Shown one piece after another: positions 43,898 to 51,464 of a DNA stretch of 64,000 nt. The notes beneath the pieces are model-generated. The model saw only the letters and a list, made by a program, of their open reading frames with translations. It was not told where the DNA came from and searched no databases. The first letter of the stretch is position 1; each line of letters starts with the position of its first letter. Both the position numbers and the translations under genes were made by a program. This DNA comes from JAFDWI01 sp964595905 (GTDB taxonomy: Bacteria; Actinomycetota; Acidimicrobiia; Acidimicrobiales; Iamiaceae), in assembly GCA_964595905.1 (NCBI GenBank), contig CAZQSU010000001.1:21533-85532 (forward strand), written 5' to 3'.

Positions 43898-44989
43898 TCA
43901 GCGGCGGGTCCGCATCGGGCTGCGCATCGACTGCTGGAGCAGCGCGGCGTGCAGGGTCGCACCGGCTGCGGTCAGCCGACGGACGATCTGGGTGGCCTCC
44001 GACCGGGCCGCCGGGTTGCGCTGGCGCAACAGGGGCAGGGTGAGCTGTTCGTACAGGCCCGCCTCGCGATCGGCCGCGACCTTGAACGCTCGCAGATGAC
44101 GGGGTTCCACGCCGAGGTCGAGGAAGATCTTGGCCTGACGGGCACAGACCAGTGCCTCGGCCCCGTACGACGGATCATCGAGGTCGTCGGCCGCGACGAC
44201 GATCCCGAACGATTCGAGCAAGGTGAGCTGACGGTCGTCGAGGTGCGCGGCGTCGAGGAGTTCGGACCGCGTCAGGGAGACGTCGCTGACGTCGGCGCCG
44301 GGGTTCGGCTCGGGTGCTGCGCCCGTGGCGGCCGGAGGTTTCGGGGGTGCCGACATGGAAGGCTCCGATCGAGGTCGGGTGTCGGGATCGGCCGGGTCGC
44401 CGCCGTCGGCTCGACCGGACTTGGGTGATGATCTGGCCTTCTGCTGCTTGGGCTTGGCTCTGGTCTTCGACCCGGTTGCCGGTCCGCTGGAAGTCTCGAC
44501 CTCCGCTCGAGCCTCCGGGGCATCCGGCGCGGCAGCGGTCTTCAGGTGAGCTTCACGGTCAGGGTGAGCTTCCGCGGCCGCTCCCGCGGCGCCGGCGTCA
44601 CTGTTGCGGGGGCCGGCCTTGGCGTGGTCGGCCATCCACACGGGCGGTGGATCGGCGCTGCCGGGATCGCGGGCGAGGTCGAGCTCGACCTGTGCCGGCT
44701 GTTGCCCCGAAGCCGACGGGTCGTCGTCGGCGGGCAGCTTGCCCTCGGACCGGTCGAGGCGATCCTTGATCACCTTGAGCGGCAGGAAGTTCTCGCGCTG
44801 CTGGCGGAGGATCCACCGGAGCCGCTCGATGTCGAAGTCGTAGAACTTCCGGTAGCCCGATGCCGTTCGTTCCGGATTGATCAGGCCCTGGCTCTCGAGG
44901 AAGCGGATCTTGGTGATCGTGAGGTCGGGAAAGTCGTCGGTCAGCAGGCTCAGGACCTCACCGATCGACAGGTGCGTCCTCGTGGTCAC
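43898..44989 (-). CDS. MerR family transcriptional regulator with long disordered linker (Rv1828-like)
   Basis: A 363-residue protein. The N-terminal winged HTH (about 1-80) contains LSIGEVLSLLTDDFPDLTIT, KIRFLESQGLINPERTASGY and RKFYDFDIERLRWILR. A Pro/Ala/Lys-rich disordered linker of about 140 residues follows (85-230). The C-terminal helical domain (LTRSELLDAAHLDDRQLTLL; CARQAKIFLDLGVEPRHLRA) matches Rv1828. The linker is far longer than in Rv1828. Start overlaps the FHA stop (ATGA). Confidence 0.88.
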   Translation of the reverse strand: MTTRTHLSIGEVLSLLTDDFPDLTITKIRFLESQGLINPERTASGYRKFYDFDIERLRWILRQQRENFLPLKVIKDRLDRSEGKLPADDDPSASGQQPAQVELDLARDPGSADPPPVWMADHAKAGPRNSDAGAAGAAAEAHPDREAHLKTAAAPDAPEARAEVETSSGPATGSKTRAKPKQQKARSSPKSGRADGGDPADPDTRPRSEPSMSAPPKPPAATGAAPEPNPGADVSDVSLTRSELLDAAHLDDRQLTLLESFGIVVAADDLDDPSYGAEALVCARQAKIFLDLGVEPRHLRAFKVAADREAGLYEQLTLPLLRQRNPAARSEATQIVRRLTAAGATLHAALLQQSMRSPMRTRR

Positions 44990-45456
44990 TGGTTCTCCCC
45001 GCCGTCGAGGTAGACCAGCTTGAACTTCCCGATCTGCAGCTCGTCGCTGTTGTGGAGTTGGGCCTCCTCGATGCGTTCACGGTTGAGATAGGTGCCGTTC
45101 AACGAACCGACGTCGCGTACCAGGTAGGCGCCCGACGGTTGCCTGACCAACTCCACGTGGTTGCGCGAAACCGTGACGTCATCGAGGAAGATGTCGCTGT
45201 CGGGGTGACGGCCGGCGGTCATGAACGGTGCATCGAGCATGTAACGGGACCCTGCGTTCGGCCCACGGGTGACGACCATGACCCCGTTGACCGTGAGGTC
45301 GTCCAGTTCGACCTCGACCTCGTCGGCACCCGCGACCGACTCGAGCTGGAAGGTGACGGTCGCCGGGTCGTCGCCGGTCGGGTTCAACACGGCGCCGCAC
45401 GACGAGCAGAAGTTCGAACCGAGTGGATTCTGGTGACCACAGTTGTTGCAGTACAC
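44986..45456 (-). CDS. garA: Zinc-ribbon FHA-domain protein, GarA-like
   Basis: A 156-residue protein with an N-terminal zinc ribbon (CNNC at 3-6 and CSSC at 17-20) and an FHA domain (about 55-150) containing GPNAGSRY, SAGRHPDSDIFLDD-type (here TAGRHPDSDIFLDDVTVSRN) and GSLNGTYLNRE. In mycobacteria GarA inhibits 2-oxoglutarate-using enzymes until phosphorylated on an N-terminal ETTSVF motif. That motif is absent; DPATVTFQLE after the ribbon is a possible substitute. It lies in the conserved GarA cluster. Whether it controls the same enzymes is an inference. Confidence 0.85.
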   Translation of the reverse strand: MYCNNCGHQNPLGSNFCSSCGAVLNPTGDDPATVTFQLESVAGADEVEVELDDLTVNGVMVVTRGPNAGSRYMLDAPFMTAGRHPDSDIFLDDVTVSRNHVELVRQPSGAYLVRDVGSLNGTYLNRERIEEAQLHNSDELQIGKFKLVYLDGGENQ

Positions 45457-45475
45457 GACTCAGGTCCGTCTGCGA

Positions 45476-45856
45476 TCAGTCACCGGTGTGGGCGCGGTAC
45501 GCCGCCGCGTCGAGCATCTGGTCGAATGCTCCGGTGTCGGCAGGCTCGAGGCGGAACAGCCATCCGCCGCCGTAGGGGTCGTCGTTCAGGATCTCGGGGT
45601 TCTCCACGAGCGCGTCGTTCACCGCGACGACCCGTCCGCCGACCGGCGCGTAGATCTCGGAAACGGCCTTGGTCGACTCGACCTCTCCGGCGACCGCACC
45701 CGCTTCGAGATCGACCCCGACCTCGGGAAGCGAGACGTACACCACGTCGCCGAGCGCGTCTCTCGCGTAGTCGGTGATGCCGACCCGGAGTTCCCCGTCG
45801 GTGAGTTCCGCCCACTCGTGATCGGTCGAATAACGCAGGTTCTCGGGCACGTCCAT
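45476..45856 (-). CDS. gcvH: Glycine cleavage system H protein
   Basis: A 126-residue carrier protein whose lipoyl lysine shuttles the aminomethyl group between P, T and L proteins. K63 in GEVESTKAVSEIYAPVGG is the lipoylation site. The N-terminus MDVPENLRYSTDHEWA and C-terminal half are complete. TAGGTT lies 8 nt before the ATG on the minus strand, so the gcvH-garA-MerR-DUF151 message is probably leaderless at its first gene. The FHA gene follows after 19 nt. Confidence 0.95.
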   Translation of the reverse strand: MDVPENLRYSTDHEWAELTDGELRVGITDYARDALGDVVYVSLPEVGVDLEAGAVAGEVESTKAVSEIYAPVGGRVVAVNDALVENPEILNDDPYGGGWLFRLEPADTGAFDQMLDAAAYRAHTGD

Positions 45857-45920
45857 GGCCGTCCAACCTATCGCGGCGGACCGGGCCCGTGGGCACCGGT
45901 CCCGGGGGCCTGGGGACGCA

Positions 45921-48407
45921 TCACCGCACGAGTTCGGTGATGCGCCTCGCGTACTCGTCGAGGAGCTGCGTGGCCGAGCGTTCGTCGTCGGCTTCGGCCC
46001 ACAGATGCGTGATCGGTTCGGTCACGTCCGGGATCGCGAGAACCCACGCGTCGCCGTGCCAGACCTTCACGCCGTCGATCAGGTCGACGTCGAGGTCCTG
46101 GGTCTGTTCCACCAGGGTCCGCATGACCATGCCCTTGCGGTCCCAGGGGGTCACGATCGTCGAGTGCACCACGTGGGGTCGCGGGAGCCCGACGACCACG
46201 TCGGCCAGCGAGGTGTCCGCGCGGGCGAGCAACTCCAGGAGCTTCACCAGCGCCGCCGCGGCATCGAATGCCGGTAGGAAGCCCGGGAGCATGAAACCGC
46301 CGGAGGCATCGCCGACGAAGCCGACGTCGGCTTCGAGTGCGGCGTCCATGAGTGCGCCGATCGACGTCTGGGTCCAGCGGACCGACGCGCCACCGGGTGC
46401 TGCCGCAGCGACCACCTGGCGGGTCACCGACACCGGAACCGCGATCGAGGTTCCGCGCATCTGATCGGCGACGAGGTGGACGAAGGCGAGCAACGCCTCG
46501 GTGCCCGACAGGACCCGGCCGGTCCCGTCGATCAGGGTGAGCAGTTCGCCGTCGGGGTCGATGACGGCGCCGAGGTCCGCGCCCGAGGTGGTGACCAGAT
46601 CGGCGACCCGGTGGAGCCGGGCCTCGGCGTCGGAGGTCACCATGCCATAGGTCGAACCGTACGGGTCGACCCCGAGCACGTCCGCGCCGATCTTCGACCA
46701 CAGCATCGGCATCACGAACGACGTGGACCCGAACGAGTAGTCGACCACCAGCTTCGGGGTCGCCTCCTGCAGCATCGCCAGGTCGACCGTGTCCTGCAGT
46801 GCGACGCTGTAGTGGTCGAGCGCTCGTGGCGGATACGCGATGTCGCCGATGTCGCTGGCGAGGACCCGTCGGTAGTCCTCGCGGTTGACGAGTCGCTCGA
46901 TCTTCCGTTGCGCCGCCTCGGAGAGGTCGAGTCCGCCGGAGTCGAAGAACCGCATCCCCACCGACTGCGCGTCGTCGCCCTCCAGACGGATCGACAACCC
47001 GCCCGCGGACCGTGGCTGGGACACCACGAAGCGGGTCACCGGAAGCGAGGCGACCTCGAGGTCCATGACGTTGACGCCGGCGGCGTTCAGACCGGCCATC
47101 GCCGCACGCTTCAACATCCGTGCCGCACGCGAGGAATCGCGCGAGGTCACCACCGTCGCGCCCTTGGGCATGGTCGTGGCGTAGGCCATCGCGACACGGC
47201 AGGCGGCCTCGGGGGTCACGTCGACGTTCGCGATGCCCGACACGCCGAAGCGCCCGAAAAGGCTCCGCGCGCCCTTGGATTCCCAGACGATCGAGGAGTT
47301 CACGATCGCGCCGGCCTCGACGGTCTTGAACGGGAAGACCTTCACCCCCGACGAGACCACCGCGTCCTCGCCGATGAAGCACTGGTCACCGACGACGGCG
47401 CCGTCGTCGAGACGGCTGCCCCGCCGCAGGTCGGTGCCCCGGCCCGCGACCGCGCCTCGCAACGACGCCCCTTCCCCGACGTAGACGTTGTCGTGCACGA
47501 TCGCCCGTTCGAGGTGCGCGTCGGCGCGGACCCGCACGTTTCTCCCCAACACCGTGTAGGCGCCGAGTTCGACGCCGGCTTCGACCCGGCACGAATCGCC
47601 GATCACGACCTTGCCCGACACGAGCGCGTCGGGGTGCAACTCGGCCCCCTCCCCCAGCCACACGCCGTCGCGCAACTCGAAGCCGTCGATCCGCACGTCG
47701 ACCCGACCGTCGAGCACGTCGGTGTGCACCCGGCTGTAGGCATCGAGCGTGCCGACGTCCTCCCAGTAGCCGGTGGCGACGGTGCCGTAGAGCCCTTTGC
47801 CGGCGGCGAGCACCTCGGGGAACACGTCCGAGGAGAAGTCCGACGGGCCGTCGGCTGGGATGAAGTCGAAGATCTCGGGCTCGAGCACGAAGATCCCGGT
47901 GTTGATCGTGTCGCTGAACACCTGCCCCCACGAGGGCTTCTCGAGGAAGCGTTCGATGGCGCCGTGTTCGTCGGTGATCACGATCCCGAACTCGAGCGGA
48001 TTCTCGACCGCGACCAGACCGATCGTGGCCAGCGCGTCGCGTTCGTCGTGGAAGGCGATGATCGAAGTCAGGTCGATGTCGGTGAGCACGTCGCCGGAGA
48101 TGACCACGAAACGCTCGTCGAGTTCGTCCATCGCATTGCGGACCGACCCGGCGGTACCCAGCGGCGTGTCCTCGGTGGCGTACACCATGCGGACCCCGAA
48201 CTCGGAGCCGTCACCGAAGTAGTTCCGCACCGTGTCGGCCAGGTACGCGACCGTCACGACGATGTCGGTGATGCCGTGCGAGACCAACAGGTCGACGATG
48301 TGCTCCATCATCGGGATGTTCGCGATGGGCAACATCGGTTTGGGGACGTTCGAGGTGAGCGGGCGCAGCCGGGTTCCCTCGCCGCCGGCCATGATGACGG
48401 CTTTCAT
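45921..48407 (-). CDS. Mannose-1-phosphate guanylyltransferase fused to a degenerate phosphomannomutase-like domain
   Basis: An 828-residue, three-part protein. Residues 1-235 are a nucleotidyltransferase (AVIMAGGEGTRLRPLTSNVP; FVVISGDVLTD; RFLEKPSW). Residues 240-360 are left-handed beta-helix repeats. Residues 370-828 have the alpha-D-phosphohexomutase fold. The mutase active-serine loop reads TSRDSSRAA and the metal loop DPDGE in place of DGDGDR, while the phosphate loop is PDVTEP in place of RPSGTEP. The sugar loop GDASGGFML is partly kept. The N-part should make GDP-mannose or a related NDP-sugar; mutase activity is doubtful. It precedes a CDP-alcohol phosphatidyltransferase gene on the same strand. 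Confidence 0.8.
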   Translation of the reverse strand: MKAVIMAGGEGTRLRPLTSNVPKPMLPIANIPMMEHIVDLLVSHGITDIVVTVAYLADTVRNYFGDGSEFGVRMVYATEDTPLGTAGSVRNAMDELDERFVVISGDVLTDIDLTSIIAFHDERDALATIGLVAVENPLEFGIVITDEHGAIERFLEKPSWGQVFSDTINTGIFVLEPEIFDFIPADGPSDFSSDVFPEVLAAGKGLYGTVATGYWEDVGTLDAYSRVHTDVLDGRVDVRIDGFELRDGVWLGEGAELHPDALVSGKVVIGDSCRVEAGVELGAYTVLGRNVRVRADAHLERAIVHDNVYVGEGASLRGAVAGRGTDLRRGSRLDDGAVVGDQCFIGEDAVVSSGVKVFPFKTVEAGAIVNSSIVWESKGARSLFGRFGVSGIANVDVTPEAACRVAMAYATTMPKGATVVTSRDSSRAARMLKRAAMAGLNAAGVNVMDLEVASLPVTRFVVSQPRSAGGLSIRLEGDDAQSVGMRFFDSGGLDLSEAAQRKIERLVNREDYRRVLASDIGDIAYPPRALDHYSVALQDTVDLAMLQEATPKLVVDYSFGSTSFVMPMLWSKIGADVLGVDPYGSTYGMVTSDAEARLHRVADLVTTSGADLGAVIDPDGELLTLIDGTGRVLSGTEALLAFVHLVADQMRGTSIAVPVSVTRQVVAAAAPGGASVRWTQTSIGALMDAALEADVGFVGDASGGFMLPGFLPAFDAAAALVKLLELLARADTSLADVVVGLPRPHVVHSTIVTPWDRKGMVMRTLVEQTQDLDVDLIDGVKVWHGDAWVLAIPDVTEPITHLWAEADDERSATQLLDEYARRITELVR

Positions 48408-48424
48408 CTCACCGAGGGTACTGG

Positions 48425-49042
48425 CTAGCCGGTCGCCCCGGACCGGGCCGCGCGGCCCTCGGCCAGGGCACGCCGGGCGATCGGGATGTACAGGTAGGCC
48501 GCGTAGTACGACAGCGCGAGCCCGGGCACGACGGTGACCCATGCGAGCGCACCGAGCACCGGTGCGTAGCTCAGCGTGCTGTGGGATCCGAGGAACGAGG
48601 GCACCGCCATCATGTTGGCGAACGTGCCGGCCTTGCCGAACCAGGTGACGTCGATGCGTCGTGCTCCCAGCATGCCGAGGACCACCGTGGTCGCTCCCAC
48701 CACGACCTCCCGGGCGAGGATCGCGACGCCGATCGCCACGGGGATGGTGCCGTCGATCAGGATGCAGGTGAGCCCGACGAAGAACAGCATCCGGTCGGCC
48801 ACCGGGTCGAGGATCTTGCCCAGCTCCGACACCTGGTCGAAGTGCCGCGCGATGTAGCCGTCGACCCAGTCGGTCATCCCCAACGCGGCGAGGAGCCAGC
48901 CGGCCGCCGCGCGGTTCGCCGCGCCGAAGAGCAGGTACACGAACACGGGCAGGCACGCGAGTCGCGCCACCGAGATCGCATTCGGGATCGTCCAGGGATT
49001 CCAACGCTTGCCGAGGGCGGAAGGTGAGGCGACGTCGGTCAC
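48425..49042 (-). CDS. pgsA: CDP-alcohol phosphatidyltransferase (PgsA-like)
   Basis: A 205-residue integral membrane enzyme that moves a phosphatidyl group from CDP-diacylglycerol to an alcohol, probably glycerol-3-phosphate. The catalytic motif DWVDGYIARHFDQVSELGKI followed by LDPVADRM matches DG(x)2AR(x)8G(x)3D(x)3D with all aspartates. Several hydrophobic segments follow. The gene is first of a two-gene unit with the guanylyltransferase, 17 nt apart. Phosphatidylinositol-phosphate synthase is an alternative assignment in actinobacteria. Confidence 0.85.
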   Translation of the reverse strand: MTDVASPSALGKRWNPWTIPNAISVARLACLPVFVYLLFGAANRAAAGWLLAALGMTDWVDGYIARHFDQVSELGKILDPVADRMLFFVGLTCILIDGTIPVAIGVAILAREVVVGATTVVLGMLGARRIDVTWFGKAGTFANMMAVPSFLGSHSTLSYAPVLGALAWVTVVPGLALSYYAAYLYIPIARRALAEGRAARSGATG

Positions 49043-49122
49043 GGCGCACAGCCTAGGTTCATCACTGTGCGCGCCCGGCGTACCGCCGGGCCCGGTGAGA
49101 AGTTCGACGACGAAAGGTCACC

Positions 49123-49548
49123 ATGTCCACTGTGTTCTCGAAGATCATCGACGGCGAGTTGCCCGGTCGGTTCGTATGGCGCGACGACCTGGCGGTCGCG
49201 TTCTTGACGATCAACCCGATCCAGACGGGCCACACGCTGATCGTGCCCCGGGCCGAGGTCGACAACTGGCTCGATCTCGACCCCAAGATCAACGCGCACC
49301 TGATGGGCGTCGCGCAGACCGTCGGGCTCGCCCAGCGTGCGGCGTTCGGGCGCGACCGGGTCGGCATGGTCATCGCCGGCCTGGAGGTGCCCCACGTGCA
49401 CCTGCACACGATCCCGATCACGTCGGAGGCCGACCTGAACTTCGCGCTTGCCGACCCCTCCCCTGCCGAGGACGCCCTCGACGGGGCCGCGGGTGCGATC
49501 CGCGAGGCGCTGCGTGCCCAGGGGGCGGCCGGCGTCGCCGACGCCTGA
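49123..49548 (+). CDS. HIT family hydrolase
   Basis: A 141-residue histidine-triad nucleotide hydrolase. The triad is H91-V-H93-L-H95 in VPHVHLHTIP, preceded by the usual FSKIIDGELPGRFVW N-terminus and GHTLIVPRAEV. HIT proteins cleave nucleoside phosphoramidates, dinucleotides or adenylylated compounds; the substrate here is unknown. It is transcribed away from pgsA and is followed by a palindrome-rich gap. Confidence 0.92.
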   Translation: MSTVFSKIIDGELPGRFVWRDDLAVAFLTINPIQTGHTLIVPRAEVDNWLDLDPKINAHLMGVAQTVGLAQRAAFGRDRVGMVIAGLEVPHVHLHTIPITSEADLNFALADPSPAEDALDGAAGAIREALRAQGAAGVADA

Positions 49549-49669
49549 GGGATCTGTCGGGAGCCGCCAGACCGCGCCTCGGCGTGTCTCACAGACATAC
49601 GCAAGTCCCGCACGGACGTCGTTCTCGACGACGACGCGCCATGCGTCGCCCCAACTGTTCCGTCTGACC

Positions 49670-49884
49670 GTGCCCGCGGGCACAGACGCTCGAGCCCCAC
49701 GGGAACGTGCCCGCGGGCACGCCCATCGTCGGGACGGGGAGGTCGGTTGTCCAACGTTGGAGCGACAACTTCGCTGGCGCCGCTCAAAAGTCGCTCCAAC
49801 GTTGGACGGCGCGAACCCCGAGCGAGCTACCAGTGCCGGAGCCGGCGGGTGACTCCCATGGGAGCGGGGCATGCCCGCGGGCAC
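49670..49884. repeat. Three copies of the palindrome GTGCCCGCGGGCAC
   Basis: Copies lie at 49670-49683 (perfect), 49707-49720 (perfect) and 49871-49884 (first base A). The same 14-mer occurs in the window at 51405-51418, just upstream of the HMG-CoA-lyase-like gene, and at 58669-58682 inside the sulfatase gene. Each is a perfect self-complement. Three in 215 bp is well above what is seen elsewhere. A homodimeric DNA-binding protein is one explanation; a GC-rich restriction or methylation site is another. Confidence 0.6.
49749..49807. repeat. Perfect 18-bp inverted repeat built from two 12-bp palindromes
   Basis: GTCCAACGTTGGAGCGAC (49749-49766) and its exact complement GTCGCTCCAACGTTGGAC (49790-49807) flank a 23-nt loop. 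Each arm itself contains the palindrome TCCAACGTTGGA. As RNA this would fold into a long hairpin; as DNA it offers two identical dimeric binding sites 41 bp apart centre to centre, close to four helical turns. There is no U-tract as in a simple terminator. Confidence 0.65.
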
Positions 49885-50026
49885 GCCACCGGCGACCACA
49901 TTGTCGGGGTCGGTCAGACCCGGGACCGCCCATCGCGTGAGTAATGCGACGACGCACACGTCGCCGGTCGGACGACGCCTGATGACACCGGTGATGCCGT
50001 GACCGTTGAACCTGTTGTCATGCAGT

Positions 50027-50103
50027 GGTCGGGCTGGCGGGATTCGAACCCACGACCTTCGGTCCCCCAGACCGACGCGCTAACCAAGCTGCGCCACAGC
50101 CCG
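50027..50103 (-). tRNA. tRNA-Pro (GGG anticodon), CCA encoded
   Basis: Minus-strand cloverleaf: acceptor CGGGCTG pairs with CAGCCCG; D-arm GCGC...GCGC; anticodon stem TCGGT/ACCGA with loop CTGGGGG giving anticodon GGG; T-arm GTGGG TTCGAAT CCCGC. CCA is encoded after the discriminator A. The length is 74 nt plus CCA, normal for tRNA-Pro. Confidence 0.95.
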
Positions 50104-50152
50104 TTCCTACGTCGGCGAGTGTACTCCGGTCGGGGTCGGACCGAGGAAGCCG

Positions 50153-50476
50153 TCAGAGTTTGTGGGTCACCCAGAGCACACCCTGGACGAGTCGCCAACC
50201 GAGATAGATCACCAGCGCCACGAGCAGCACCTTGAAATGCCACGGGGTCGACGTGTCGATCTCGTCGTCGCCGGCAGCGCCCGGCTCGTCCCGAGCGGCA
50301 CGCCCGGCGGCCCGTCCGGCCCGCACGGCCATCGCGTCGGCGGAGCTCCCCCGCCCGCGCCGGGCACGTTCCAGTTTCCGTGGATTCGTGATCGGTGCTC
50401 CGCACGACGGGCAGGTTCCGTCGTCGTGCACGGTGTTCGGGTTCAGGTACCGGTCACAGCCGTCGCACCAGGGCAC
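50153..50476 (-). CDS. Zinc-ribbon, single-pass membrane protein
   Basis: A 107-residue protein. The N-terminal zinc ribbon has C-x2-C (PWCDGCDRYLNP) and C-x2-C (GTCPSCGAPI), then a basic Arg/Ala-rich linker and one C-terminal membrane helix (about 80-100, WHFKVLLVALVIYLGWRLV). GTG at 50476 is preceded by GGGGGAG and gives a start just before the ribbon. Function unknown. It lies 4 nt after the HMG-CoA-lyase-like gene. Confidence 0.7.
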   Translation of the reverse strand: MPWCDGCDRYLNPNTVHDDGTCPSCGAPITNPRKLERARRGRGSSADAMAVRAGRAAGRAARDEPGAAGDDEIDTSTPWHFKVLLVALVIYLGWRLVQGVLWVTHKL

Positions 50477-50480
50477 GACG

Positions 50481-51395
50481 TCACTCCCCCGCCGTGACGA
50501 GCCGGTCACGCGGGCCGACCCTGGCGACCGCACTGGGCACGTCGTGGCCGACGAGTTCGGCGGCGATCCGGGCAGCGTCGATCACCGCGTCGACGTCGAT
50601 GCCGGTGACCACCCCGACGTCGTCGAGCACGGCCACGAACTCCTCGGTCGCCAGGTTGCCGGCGGCCCCCGGCGCGAACGGCGACCCACCGAGACCGCCG
50701 ACCGAGGTGTCGAAGCGGCGTACCCCGCGCTCCAGCGCACACCAGGCGTTGAGCAGCGCGGTCCCCCGGGTCTGGTGCAGGTGCAGGCCGACGGTGGGAC
50801 CGGTCTCCTCCAGCAGGTCGGCGATCCGCCGGGGCGTCGCCATCCCCGTCGTGTCGGCGTAGGTGACCGCGGTGCAGCCCCGGTCGAGCAGCGAGTCGCC
50901 GAGCGACGCCACCTCACCGGGTGCGAGGTCACCTTCGAAGGGCGAACCGAAGGCACAACTGACGACCGCGTCGACCGGGATGCTCGCCGCCTCGGCCAGC
51001 CGGGCGATCGCGGCGACCGCATCGAGCGACTCCGCGATCGACCGGTTGACGTTGTGCCGGTTGTAGGCCTCCGACGCCGAGATCGTCACCGTCAGCTCGT
51101 CGATCGCACACGCCAGGGCGTCGCGCGCCCCGCGTTCGTTCGGCACGAGCACCGTGACCGTGGCGTCGTCGGGCCGACGGATCGCGTCGAGCACCGCAGC
51201 AGGCTCGGCCATGGCCGGCACCGCCTTCGGGCTGACGAACGAGGTCACCTCGACGTGGCGGACCCCCGCGGCGAACAGGGCGTCGACCAGCCGTGCCCGC
51301 TCGACCGCCGGCACGGGCCGTTCGGGTTGCAGCCCGTCTCTCGGGCCGACGTCGCGGATCACGACCCGTTGGCCACGGAGCACGTCGGAACCCAT
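50481..51395 (-). CDS. HMG-CoA lyase-like enzyme lacking the catalytic cysteine
   Basis: A 304-residue TIM-barrel enzyme. VVIRDVGPRDGLQPE near the start carries the catalytic Arg-Asp, and HLHQTRGTALLN holds the two metal-binding histidines. The active-site loop reads SVGGLGGSPFAPGAAGNLAT, with Ser where HMG-CoA lyase has its conserved Cys (GGCPY). Loss of that Cys strongly lowers activity in known lyases, so the substrate or mechanism may differ. The acyl-CoA carboxylase gene upstream suggests leucine or related branched acyl-CoA breakdown. ATG at 51395 gives normal length. Confidence 0.75.
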   Translation of the reverse strand: MGSDVLRGQRVVIRDVGPRDGLQPERPVPAVERARLVDALFAAGVRHVEVTSFVSPKAVPAMAEPAAVLDAIRRPDDATVTVLVPNERGARDALACAIDELTVTISASEAYNRHNVNRSIAESLDAVAAIARLAEAASIPVDAVVSCAFGSPFEGDLAPGEVASLGDSLLDRGCTAVTYADTTGMATPRRIADLLEETGPTVGLHLHQTRGTALLNAWCALERGVRRFDTSVGGLGGSPFAPGAAGNLATEEFVAVLDDVGVVTGIDVDAVIDAARIAAELVGHDVPSAVARVGPRDRLVTAGE

Positions 51396-51464
51396 GGCTC
51401 CATCGTGCCCGCGGGCACCACGGATCCCCACATCCACCGGGGTCGTCCCGGCGTCGCCGCTCGA

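Larger units (their letters stand above)
49549..50026. other. Palindrome-rich intergenic region
   Basis: Nearly 480 nt without a credible gene. Short open frames here show no family features. It holds three copies of a 14-bp palindrome and a perfect 18-bp inverted repeat described separately, plus a short AT-poor stretch before tRNA-Pro. The density of palindromes is unique in the window. It could be a protein-binding or regulatory region, a terminator cluster for HIT and tRNA, or a decayed mobile element. Confidence 0.5.

Noticed and set aside
48408..49049. In-frame extension of the guanylyltransferase over pgsA
   Set aside because: The extension is a frame-shifted shadow of the CDP-alcohol phosphatidyltransferase. 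AVIMAGGEGTRLRP marks the true N-terminus at 48407.
49448..49944. Short open frames in the gap after the HIT gene
   Set aside because: They overlap palindromes, are rich in Arg/Pro, and lack ribosome sites and recognisable motifs.
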